Shown: positions 48,341-56,182 of the stretch, piece by piece
Position numbering within the stretch: position 1 is the stretch's first letter
Layout of the letters: each line of letters starts with the position of its first letter
Assembly: GCF_022829365.1 (NCBI RefSeq)
Contig: NZ_JAKSYJ010000225.1
Coordinates: 47,431-111,430 of the forward strand
DNA: 64,000 nucleotides
Origin: Methylobacterium sp. J-077
GTDB taxonomy: Bacteria > Pseudomonadota > Alphaproteobacteria > Rhizobiales > Beijerinckiaceae
Reading direction: 5' to 3'
The notes under the pieces: generated by a model
Told to the model about the DNA's origin: nothing
Seen by the model: the letters and a program-made list of their open reading frames with translations, nothing else
Database searches by the model: none
Program-made: the position numbers and the translations under genes

Positions 48341-49768
48341 CTATCGCAAGTTCACCACCAGCGCGCCCCCGGCTTCGTCCGAACCATTCAGCGGTAGTTT
48401 CACGATGCGGCCGCGGTTCGTGCTTTCGCGCATTAGCTCCTCGAACTCGCCCGAGCAGATAAGACTCCGATGAATCATCAAGGTCGAGAGCTGCACACAC
48501 GAGCGCTTCTCTGTTTCGGCGGCCGAGCTGCAGTCCGGCATCGTCGCGATACGATCTTCTGTCCCCGCCGCGTGCGATGTCGTCGCGCACCATGTCAGCC
48601 GCAATCCATGTTGCTGCATGTAATCAATTTGCATCTCGAGCTTTCGCTCGACATAGAGCGACTCCGCGTCGATGAACGCGACATACGCCCCGCTGGCGTA
48701 GAGACTGCCGCGGGCAAGAACCTCCTGGGCTTCGGCCTGAGGAAATGAAATCAGCTTCACGCGATGGTCGCCCGCGGCCCAGCGAGACAGCTGCAGGGTT
48801 TCGCCCGCCTCCAGAGTAGAGATCAGCAGCAGTTCCAGATTGCGGTGGGTCTGCCGAAGTACGCTGGCGGCCGCGAAGAGACAGCCATCGACGTCGTCGG
48901 TGACCTGAAGCAGCACTGTCGCGGATGTGGCCCGGCAGGCCGCGCGCGCCTGCTTCACCGCATGCACCGCAGCGTGCTTATAGGGCGTTCGCGTCAGAAA
49001 CGTGGCCAGTTGCTCGAAGTAGCTGACTGTGCTGCCAGCCAGCAGCATCCGTTCGGTCTCCGTTCGCCGTTCCGCGATCATGACCCACAAAGCGTCACCC
49101 TCCACCACGGCCGCTGGCTGATGCGTTCCCTGACCCGCGTGGATCCGGTACCCGATCAGGGGCGAGGGCAGATGGTAGAAATCGTATTTCGTCAGAATCT
49201 CGTTCCAGAGCGCGTAATCTTGCGTAAACCGCAGCATAAGATCAAATGGACCAAATTCCTTGAGTATGTGCGCAGGGATAAACAGGGAGCATCCGTTAAT
49301 TGCACTATCGAGCAACGCCCATTTAGGCTTTGACATATATCTCTGGTAATTTAGACGGCTCTCATCGATTTTTTTATCTTTTGAGTCGAAATAATGCACA
49401 TCCGAGAAAATTATTGCGTCATGGTCATTAATAATATTAAAATATTCAATCTGCATCTGAACTTTATGGGGAAAGTGCATATCATCGTGGCTGAGCCATG
49501 TAAATACATCGCCAGTCATGACATCGATTATATGGTTCATTGCCCCTGCAACGCCAGTATTTTCTTGATGTATATACCGTATTGCAGGACCGAAAGACTT
49601 GGCAATTGCGTATGTGCGCCCGTCATCGGTCGAGCCGTCATCAAGGACGATAATCTCTAGATTCTTGTAGGTTTGGTTGAGTGCGCTCTCAATCGCCTGC
49701 CGAAGATAGTCCGCACCGTTGTAGACAGGTATTGCGACGGTAACTTTAGGAAGATAATTGATCATCAT
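48341..49768 (-). CDS. Family 2 glycosyltransferase with second, partial GT-A domain
   Basis: The 475 residues begin with a full GT2 domain (about 5-240): VTVAIPVYNGADYLRQAIES, DDGSTDD, FTWLSHDDMHF for metal binding, and a GYRIHAGQ segment near its end. A second GT-A-like half (about 290-440) retains TVLLQVTDD and AYVAFIDAES but lacks the usual DDGSxDGT strand, so it is probably degenerate. AT-rich codons at the N terminus differ from the flanks. The start overlaps the damaged gmd gene's stop by four bases (ATGA), so the two were once in one operon. Confidence 0.83.
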   Translation of the reverse strand: MMINYLPKVTVAIPVYNGADYLRQAIESALNQTYKNLEIIVLDDGSTDDGRTYAIAKSFGPAIRYIHQENTGVAGAMNHIIDVMTGDVFTWLSHDDMHFPHKVQMQIEYFNIINDHDAIIFSDVHYFDSKDKKIDESRLNYQRYMSKPKWALLDSAINGCSLFIPAHILKEFGPFDLMLRFTQDYALWNEILTKYDFYHLPSPLIGYRIHAGQGTHQPAAVVEGDALWVMIAERRTETERMLLAGSTVSYFEQLATFLTRTPYKHAAVHAVKQARAACRATSATVLLQVTDDVDGCLFAAASVLRQTHRNLELLLISTLEAGETLQLSRWAAGDHRVKLISFPQAEAQEVLARGSLYASGAYVAFIDAESLYVERKLEMQIDYMQQHGLRLTWCATTSHAAGTEDRIATMPDCSSAAETEKRSCVQLSTLMIHRSLICSGEFEELMRESTNRGRIVKLPLNGSDEAGGALVVNLR

Positions 49769-50388
49769 TTTGCGCCTTCAACCTGGTTTGCCGGCACAAG
49801 CGTTCCGCGGACGCTGCAGGCGAGTTCGAGGCCCCATAGCGGGCTCTCGTGGTTGAACAAGATGCCGTTCGAGGCGTGCAGGCCGAAACTCCCGCGATAG
49901 TCGATCGTCATCCAGTACGCGAAGAGCTTGGCCGCGCCGTTGGGCAAGCGCGGGTGGAACGTCGTCGTCTCGCCCTGCTGCTTTTCTTGAATCAGCCCGA
50001 ACATCTGTGGGGTCGAGGCCTGGTAATAGCATGCGTTGGAGGCAACAGAGCGCAGGCATTCCAGCATGTGCACGGCGCCGAGCCCCGTGGCCTGTCCTGT
50101 AAGCAGCGGCTGCCGCCAGGACCAGGTCACGAAGGATTGCGCGGCGAGATTGTAGGGCTTGGCGGTCTGGACGATCCGCAACCGGGCGGATTGGTCGAGC
50201 AGGTTGCTATCGACGAGCTCAACAGCATCGAGGATGCCTAGCCACTTCAGCCGGTGATCGAACACGCTAGCATGGCCGGAGCGGCGCACGATGCCGGTGA
50301 CCGTGTAGCCCTTCTGCAAAAGAAGCTGCGCCAGATACGCCCTGTTCTGGTCTGTCACCCCCGCGATCAGTGCTCGCTTGCCCTTCAT
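49765..50388 (-). pseudogene. gmd: Truncated GDP-mannose 4,6-dehydratase, likely inactive
   Basis: The 207 residues follow Gmd from its N terminus (KRALIAGVTDQNRAYLAQLL) through YNLAAQSFV and FNHESP, but the family is normally about 345-370 residues, so the C-terminal half is missing. The nucleotide motif GxTGQDG reads GVTDQNR. Three residues are missing before YNLAAQS, and the catalytic YxxxK reads NGAAK, with Asn150 replacing Tyr while Lys154 remains. These changes together indicate lost dehydratase activity. GDP-4-keto-6-deoxymannose supply for GDP-fucose or rhamnose would have been its role. The frame is still open and coupled to the downstream GT2. Confidence 0.75.
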
Positions 50389-50749
50389 ACCCCCGTCCTA
50401 TCTCAATGACCGGCTGCTACGACCCAGACTCTCTCCGCGTCAAGTTTGGGTTGTGCCACGGGATTATTGTGCCCCAAGCCGCTGAATGGACCAGGATTGT
50501 GTACGTTCCTCCGCGTAAATGGCGGTCCGGTGCACGAGCTATGCTAATTCGTCGGAAGGGATGTGCAACCTAAGCCCTGGCCTTTTGGAGGCCGCTGCGG
50601 CCGCCCCTCATCGAGACTTATCGAGGTAGTTAGGTGGCCCGCGGCCGACAACGGCGCCTTCAAGATCAAACACTCGAGGCCGCAGCCGCGGTGCCGTTGA
50701 AATTGAGTGCCGAGCGGCCGAACCTTTTCTACGGCGGACAAAGGCAGCG
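50389..50749. other. Intergenic region
   Basis: About 360 bases without a supported gene, between the gmd remnant's start and the HNH gene's stop. It should contain the promoter of the gmd-GT2 pair. Confidence 0.4.
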
Positions 50750-51133
50750 TCACTCTTGTTGTTTATCGGGATGGCGTCGGATGACCCGGCCACCAATTAG
50801 GCGCTTGAACGGGCTCGCCTTACTGCCCAGCAAAGGGCGCCGATGCGGATTTACGATGCCCACGTGCCGGTCGCGTACCCGCCGCACCCGCGCGATCACA
50901 CCGACGTCGACCACCGTTTTGGCCGCGTGACAGGGGCGGCACAACACCTGACAGTTTTCCAACGAGACATCCTCAGTCAGCGCGGCTGGGACGATATGGT
51001 CGTAATGAATCCGCCCGACCTGAAGCGCGCACGGACAGCGGCTGCCATCCAGAAGCATACCCTCGCAGCGCCCGTCAGCTCGGGCAAGGGCGGCGCGCAG
51101 CACCGCCTTGCTGAACTCCCGCCGCGCCATCAC
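50750..51133 (-). CDS. HNH endonuclease
   Basis: The 127 residues start MMARREFSKAVLRAALARA and contain the zinc/HNH core: CEG with CPCALQVG, HYDHIVP (the catalytic His region), ENCQVLC and RPCHAAKT. This layout is common in alphaproteobacterial prophages, where HNH proteins assist packaging or cut DNA, and the C-terminal PFKRLIGGRVIRR ending is also typical, so the gene appears complete. It overlaps the upstream gene by four bases (ATGA). With the methylase remnant it marks a small phage or island relic inside the glycan region. Confidence 0.85.
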   Translation of the reverse strand: MMARREFSKAVLRAALARADGRCEGMLLDGSRCPCALQVGRIHYDHIVPAALTEDVSLENCQVLCRPCHAAKTVVDVGVIARVRRVRDRHVGIVNPHRRPLLGSKASPFKRLIGGRVIRRHPDKQQE

Positions 51134-51573
51134 GCTGTCCTCGCAGCACTATCCGCAGTCGGCCCGCCTCGGTCAGCCGCGATCCCGGCGCGCTCAGACT
51201 GGGTCTCAGCCAACCGGTAGGTGTGCAGTTCGCGCGCGCCGAGTCCGGCACAGGCGGCGAGCCAGCCGAGGAAGCTAGGATCGCCAGCTTCGCAGGCGCG
51301 GGCCGCGACGATCGAGGCCTGCCCGTGCTCATCGCGAGCGACTGCGAGCGTGACCGCCGCCTGCTCGGCGACGAGATCGGGGGCGTTGAGCGGCTGGACG
51401 ACCACGACGTAGCGTCGGCCGGAGCGCCCACGCCAGACGCTCATGGCGAGGGCAGGCGCGCCGCGCGAACCAGCGTTCGTGCGCAGGCGCTCCTCGCGAA
51501 TCGGAGACCGGGCGGCGCGGTCAGCCTTCAACTCACGCAGCGCAGCAGCCCAGGAGATGGTACGGTTCGACAT
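51130..51573 (-). CDS. Hypothetical protein paired with HNH nuclease
   Basis: Starting at 51573 (MSNRTISW) the product has 147 residues; another in-frame start lies four codons upstream. It is Arg/Ala-rich, with a central beta-like stretch (SGRRYVVVVQPLNAPDLVA), and has no motif I recognise. The four-base overlap with the HNH gene indicates one transcript and shared function, probably a phage-derived accessory gene. Confidence 0.55.
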   Translation of the reverse strand: MSNRTISWAAALRELKADRAARSPIREERLRTNAGSRGAPALAMSVWRGRSGRRYVVVVQPLNAPDLVAEQAAVTLAVARDEHGQASIVAARACEAGDPSFLGWLAACAGLGARELHTYRLAETQSERAGIAADRGGPTADSAARTA

Positions 51574-52279
51574 TGCCACCCTCACGCGCTGAGCAGGAAG
51601 AGGGCGACTCGCGGCCCGTCAAACGGCTGCGAGTGCAAAGTCGAGGTTAAGGGGGATCCAGCAGTGCAGGGGGCCATCTGAAAGGCCGCTGGGATCAAGG
51701 AGATGGCCTGAACATGGCTCAGTGTTGGAGAAGGCATGCTGCGCTCCGAGTCGCCGGCGGGACCTGCCCCACCACCAACCCGACCCCGCTGTCGACCCGT
51801 GGGACCGGCGGGGTTGAGGCACGCACGCCGCTGCCCTTAGGCGTGCTGACTGCTAAGCGTCAGTACGAGGACATGAAGCAGCCCCTCCCACCGATCACGG
51901 CGACTAGCTCGCACGTGATCGACTTACTCCGTGGACTTTCATCGCGCCCAGATGCTTGATGATGAGGACCAACCCAATGCTTAGCAGATTGAATTTCCGA
52001 GTCATCGAGCCTGTTATTTAGGCTATGAATGCGTCGCCCTGCGAGCATTAATGCTCCACTGGCCGCAACAGTCCAGTCGAGATCGACGTCAGCCGTCATT
52101 TTTAGGTGAAAAACACCGTGCGCGACCTGCGCGTCGTATTTTAAAATTGGATCGTAATCTATAGTCCGAGCAAAGCAGACGGTGATCTTTACGCGCCCGA
52201 AGCGTAATCAAAGGCGGGCCGAGCTTCAGCTGACGAGGCCATCTCAATCCGAAGGCATCCTCAACAGGTCAGCTCGGCA
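51574..52279. other. Intergenic region with a coherent but start-less reading frame
   Basis: Most of these 700 bases show nothing. On the minus strand from about 52207 to 51860 one frame stays open for about 115 codons and reads like protein (VKITVCFARTIDYDPILKYD, then MTADVDLDWTVAASG). Only an internal ATG at 52099 gives a 79-residue product. No family is recognised. It could be a decayed gene or one with an unusual start. Confidence 0.3.
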
Positions 52280-53075
52280 TCACGGTGCCGGAACAATCCA
52301 ATCCGCTGGGCCATGGTGCGATCCTTCAGTCTCACGGATGGCTTGACCGCCCGTAACATCTTCGTACCGCCTAACGATCAGATCGACGTAACGCTGGTCG
52401 ATCTCGATCCCGTAGCACCGTCGCCCCGTCCGCTCCGCCGCAACCAGCGTCGAGCCCGAGCCCAGGAACGGGTCGAGGACGATCTTGTCTCGCCCCGTGA
52501 GATCGAGCAACGCGTCCGCGAGCAACGCGACCGGTTTGACCGTCGGGTGATCCTGCAGGCCCTTCCGCGCACATCAAGCGACGAGGCGCCGAGATAGGTC
52601 CAAAGGTTCGAGCGCTAGCGGCCGCCCCGGCCCAGGCCGACATTGTCGACGTGCGCCTCCTCGCCCTTCTTGAACAGCGGGAGCAGCTCGTGCTGCGAGC
52701 GATACAAACTACCCATGCCGGCGTTCATCTTCGCCCACACGATCAGGTTAAAAGGCGACAAGGCCAACGCAGCCGCCGCATGTTGGACCACGCGTAGCCA
52801 GCGCCAGTCGATTAAAGTGCCGAACACGCCACCCTCGACGAGGTGGGGCAGGGTGGCCCCCGATCCAGTCCAAGTTGAACGTCTGGAATTCCGCCTCCGT
52901 CATCTCACCGCTGGTCATCGCGAACTCGCGGTGCTCACCGCTCGTCACGTGCCCGCGGATCTCACGTTGTAAGGCTCGTCCGTCAGGAGCAGGCGCGCTC
53001 GTTCCTCTCCCATGCGCTTGGCCTACACGGCTGGATCGCGGGCTCTACTTGGAACGCCGAAAGGCGGCGTGACCC
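52280..53075 (-). pseudogene. Broken N6/N4 DNA methyltransferase
   Basis: Pieces of one DNA methylase appear in order on the minus strand in different frames. They are ARDPAV and an in-frame TAG before AKRMGEERARLLLTDEPYNV (motif IV, DPPY-like) near 53040-52965; GEHREFAMTSGEMTEAEF near 52930; LSPFNLIVWAKMNAGMGSLY and RSQHELLPLFKKGEEAHVDN near 52750-52630; NLWTYLGA; then DHPTVKPVALLADALLDLTG with DPFLGSGSTLVAAERTGR (motif I) and IEIDQRYVDLIVRRYED to the stop at 52280. At least three frameshifts and one stop interrupt it. Intact relatives are phage- or island-borne orphan methylases with an N-terminal ParB-like domain, which is missing here. Non-functional. Confidence 0.8.
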
Positions 53076-53217
53076 TTCGTCGGACTTTAAACCCACACGC
53101 TCTGCGGTGCTCAGACGACACCGGTATCCCACCGGCCTGTGTGCCAGTGAATCGCGTTCGCCCTGCAGGAATTCCAACCCTCTGCCGCACTCAACAGCAC
53201 CGCCTTCGGGCGCGGCT

Positions 53218-53865
53218 TTAAGCGCGGTCCGTGGCGACGGGATTATCGGGCTTCGGCCAGACCGCAGCGTCATCGGGCACCGCGCGCAGCACGGTGCAGC
53301 CCATGCCGATCAACGCGCGCGCGCCGACCTTAAGGCCCTGCAGCACCTTCGCGAGCGGCCCGACCAGACCGTCCGCCCCGATCATGCAGCGTCCGCCAAC
53401 GAAGGCGGCCGGCGAGATCGTCGTGTTGTCGCCGATCTCCGCGTCGTGACCGATGATGGCGCCGGTGTTCACGACGCTGAAACGCCCGAGCCGCGCATCG
53501 ACATTGACGATCACGCCATGGGCGACGAACGCACCGGCACCCAGCACCACGCCCTGGCTCACGATCGCGTGCGGCGAGACCAGGGGCGGGCAGGGCAGGG
53601 CGTGCCGGTCAAGCCACGCGATGATCTCGGCGCGCGCCTGGATCGCAGCCCGGCTCACGCCTCCGACGGCGAGGGCGACACCGGCAAACTCCGCGCGGTC
53701 GGCCAGCAATTCATCAAGATAGCCTCGGTAGGTTCCGACCTGCGCGCTCGGCTGGCTCGAATAGGTCGCCTCCACGGTGTAGCCGCAGAGTTGCGCGACC
53801 TCGGCGATCTCCTTGGAGAAGCCGCCTCCGCCGATCAGGGCCAGGCGCTTGGTTTCGGTCGTCAC
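53218..53865 (-). CDS. NeuD/PglD-type sugar acyltransferase
   Basis: A GTG at 53865 gives 215 residues, the normal NeuD length, starting TTETKRLALIGGGGFSKEI. A longer frame to 53961 would overlap the upstream SDR gene. The N-terminal Rossmann-like domain is followed by hexapeptide repeats (about 85-190), including VVNTGAIIGHDAEIGDN with the catalytic-type His, and SPAAFVGGRCMIGADG. Family members transfer acetyl or larger acyl groups from CoA to amino sugars. As the last gene of the acyl-ACP operon, it may instead transfer the acyl group built by the upstream enzymes; this is inference. A second NeuD-like gene is at 9766. Confidence 0.87.
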   Translation of the reverse strand: MTTETKRLALIGGGGFSKEIAEVAQLCGYTVEATYSSQPSAQVGTYRGYLDELLADRAEFAGVALAVGGVSRAAIQARAEIIAWLDRHALPCPPLVSPHAIVSQGVVLGAGAFVAHGVIVNVDARLGRFSVVNTGAIIGHDAEIGDNTTISPAAFVGGRCMIGADGLVGPLAKVLQGLKVGARALIGMGCTVLRAVPDDAAVWPKPDNPVATDRA

Positions 53866-53878
53866 CGGCAGCCATCCA

Positions 53879-54601
53879 TCAGAGTGTCGCCCCGCCGTCG
53901 ACCCGCAGGATCTCGCCGGTGACGTGCCGCGCCTGCGGCGACATGAGGAAAGCGATGGCATCGACCACCGATTCCACTGTCGCGGCTCCCACCGGGCTCC
54001 GCTTCTCTAGTTCCCCCTTGAACGCGTCGCCGTAGAGGCGTGCATGCGCCTGCGTCATCTCCGTGTCGAGCCACCCCGGCGCGACTCCGACCGCGCGGCG
54101 CGGCGCGAGCTCACGGGCGAGGCCCCGGATCAGCGCATCGAGACCCGCCTTCGAGGCGGCGTAGGGGACGATCGCCGGCTCCGGGCGCTGGGCCGCGACC
54201 GATGACACGGCGCAGAACACGGCGTCCCGCGTCGAGATCCGGGCGCTGCCGAAGGCGGCGGCGAACAGGGTCGGTGCGACGAGGTTCGTCTTATAGAGAC
54301 GCTCGACCTCATCCGCGCCGAAACTGCGCATGGGTTTGATGATCTGCACGCCCGCGCAATACACGAGGCCCGTCAGCAGGCCGCGCTCTGCGACGGCAGA
54401 CTGGAGAACGCCGCCGATTGCCGCGAGGTCGGTCACGTCCGCCGTGACCGTTGCGATCCCCACATCCGCAAGGTCGGCCAGTCTGTCCGCCCGCCGGGCG
54501 AGGGCGGTGACCGAGACCTGTCCGGCGAACCGCTCCGCGACGGCCCGGCCGATGCCGCTGCTCGCTCCGACGACCAGGATGTGTCCCGCGGAATCCGCCA
54601 T
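53879..54601 (-). CDS. FabG-like SDR oxidoreductase
   Basis: The 240-residue classical SDR has GASSGIG at 12-18, a catalytic Ser near 133, and Tyr147-Lys151 in VPYAASKAG, followed by APGWLDTEMT. It is the same size and form as 3-oxoacyl-ACP reductases. Placed 9 bases after an ACP gene and near a KAS III gene, reduction of a beta-keto group on ACP is the natural role; sugar keto-reduction is the main alternative. It ends 13 bases before the NeuD-like gene, all on one transcript. Confidence 0.88.
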   Translation of the reverse strand: MADSAGHILVVGASSGIGRAVAERFAGQVSVTALARRADRLADLADVGIATVTADVTDLAAIGGVLQSAVAERGLLTGLVYCAGVQIIKPMRSFGADEVERLYKTNLVAPTLFAAAFGSARISTRDAVFCAVSSVAAQRPEPAIVPYAASKAGLDALIRGLARELAPRRAVGVAPGWLDTEMTQAHARLYGDAFKGELEKRSPVGAATVESVVDAIAFLMSPQARHVTGEILRVDGGATL

Positions 54602-54610
54602 GGCTTGCTC

Positions 54611-54841
54611 TCAGGCCTGCAGCTTCGCGCCGGCGATGCCGAGGAGATCGTCCGTGGTCGCGGCCTCCGCGATCCGGGACGGCTCGACTTCGAGACCCAA
54701 CGTGTCGAACAGGGCCATGATGTTGAGGATGCCGAGGGAGTCAAAGGTCTCGATCGCGCCGAGATCCTGGCCGCGTGCGAGCGGACCAGGTTGATCGAGG
54801 ATGGCGCCGAGCTCATCCAGAAACCCAGCCTCGGTCATCAC
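54611..54841 (-). CDS. Acyl carrier protein
   Basis: The 76 residues match an ACP in size and helix layout, with the phosphopantetheine attachment Ser35 in ETFDSLGILNIMALFDTLG. A phosphopantetheinyl transferase would add the arm in the cytoplasm. The start overlaps the KAS III gene's stop by four bases; a second Met follows immediately, so the start is 54841 or 54838. A dedicated ACP in a sugar locus, instead of the housekeeping AcpP, signals a specialised acyl group. Confidence 0.87.
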   Translation of the reverse strand: MMTEAGFLDELGAILDQPGPLARGQDLGAIETFDSLGILNIMALFDTLGLEVEPSRIAEAATTDDLLGIAGAKLQA

Positions 54842-55875
54842 GCGGTCTCCTCGAATTTCAGGACGGGCGGGGCGTAGATCCGGTCGGTGCTGAGCACGCA
54901 GGCGCCCCAGCTCAGACCGACGCCGAACCCGGCGAACACCGTGCGCAACGGCCGCTGCGAAAGCGGCTTGGTCAGGAAGCCCGAGATCGTCCCGGGGATC
55001 GAGGCCGAGTTCTGGTTCCCGTAGACGGATTGCGTGCCTGAGGGAAGCTTACCGTCGTCGAGCCCCAAACGCCGCTGCAAGTTCTTCAGAATGTACTTGT
55101 TCGGCTGGTGCAGGACGTAGAAATCCGGCTCATCCGGCTGCAGGCCGGCGGCCGCGAGGATGTCGGTGATCAGCGTCGGCACGCGCTTGAGCGAGAAATT
55201 GAACACCTGCGCGCCGTCCATGTGCATGGAGGCCGGCTTGTCCGCATCCTCGGGATCGGCGCGCAGGCCACTATGTGGAATGAACAGGGCTTTCTCGCCG
55301 GAGCCGTCGCTGTGGAGTTGGAACACGCTCTCGGTCTCGCGCCGCTCGACCAGCACGGCCGCGCCGGCATCGCCCATGATCGGGGTGATCGAGCGGTCAT
55401 CCGTGGCGACCATGCGGCTCGCGACATCGCCGACGCACAGGAGCACGCGCTTCAGGCCGGACTCGACCAGGCTGTAGGCGACTGAGAGGCCGTACACGAA
55501 CCCGCTGCAGCCCAGCCGCATGTCGAAGCAGAGCGTGTCGGTGCGCATGCCCAGCCGGTGCTGCATCGAGATCGCCGTCGACGGCGAGCTGTAGTCAGGG
55601 GTCTGGGTGACGAGGATCAGCCCGTCGAGATCCGCCGGCTGCAGGGCGAGGCCGCGCAGGAGTTCCCGGGCCGAGTTCAGGCACAGGTCGGCGGTGGTGG
55701 TATCGTCGCGTACGACCACGTGGCGGGTGGTGAACCCCATGGCGCGCTTGAGCCGCTCGGCCTCCTCGGGGGACATCCCGAGATCGGCCGCCTCGGCGTC
55801 GAAGGCGAGCGCCCGGCCGCCCACCGTGGTGACGAGGCCGGCTATCCCAGCATGCCGGAACCGCAGCTCAGCCAC
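54838..55875 (-). CDS. 3-oxoacyl-ACP synthase III-like (KAS III) enzyme
   Basis: The 345 residues show the full thiolase-fold triad: Cys123 in LGCSGFVYG, His256 in VLHQPNKYI and Asn287 in VYGNQNSASIPGT. It would condense an acyl-CoA or acyl-ACP starter with a second ACP-bound unit, or act as a ketosynthase/acyl transferase such as the RkD-type enzymes of tetronate biosynthesis. It overlaps the upstream carrier-like gene by eight bases and the downstream ACP by four. Not the housekeeping FabH, judging from this operon and its lack of fatty-acid neighbours. Confidence 0.88.
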   Translation of the reverse strand: MAELRFRHAGIAGLVTTVGGRALAFDAEAADLGMSPEEAERLKRAMGFTTRHVVVRDDTTTADLCLNSARELLRGLALQPADLDGLILVTQTPDYSSPSTAISMQHRLGMRTDTLCFDMRLGCSGFVYGLSVAYSLVESGLKRVLLCVGDVASRMVATDDRSITPIMGDAGAAVLVERRETESVFQLHSDGSGEKALFIPHSGLRADPEDADKPASMHMDGAQVFNFSLKRVPTLITDILAAAGLQPDEPDFYVLHQPNKYILKNLQRRLGLDDGKLPSGTQSVYGNQNSASIPGTISGFLTKPLSQRPLRTVFAGFGVGLSWGACVLSTDRIYAPPVLKFEETA

Positions 55876-56182
55876 GGGCCACGGCCTGCGCGACGTAGTC
55901 GAACCAGCCCTGGAGCCGGCGCAGGGGCGAGCGGGTACTGTCGAGGATGCTCTCGTCGGCCAGCGGGACGTAGCGCCCGACCGCCTTCTCGACCTCGGAC
56001 TCGGTCTCCAGCAGCAGCTCGACCACCGCGAAGGAATCGATCCGCTCGTAGAGGTCGCCCTCCGGGCCGAGGCCGCTCAGCTCCGGACGGCCCCAGGTCT
56101 CGACCAGGCGGTCCAGCGTGGTGCGGGCGGCCGCCGCGGCAGCGTGCTCACTCGGCGACGATGTGGATGTAGGCAGTGTCAT
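55868..56182 (-). CDS. Acyl carrier-like protein
   Basis: This 104-residue protein has an extra N-terminal helix and then RIDSFAVVELLLETESEVEK with Ser50, a DSF form of the carrier-protein DSL site, followed by an acidic helix pair. It is longer than the ACP at 54611 and only distantly alike. The first 35 bases overlap the FkbH gene's end, which is unusual but leaves no other start. FkbH-type enzymes load a glyceryl unit onto a partner ACP, and this is the best partner candidate because it is immediately downstream. Confidence 0.65.
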   Translation of the reverse strand: MTLPTSTSSPSEHAAAAAARTTLDRLVETWGRPELSGLGPEGDLYERIDSFAVVELLLETESEVEKAVGRYVPLADESILDSTRSPLRRLQGWFDYVAQAVARG

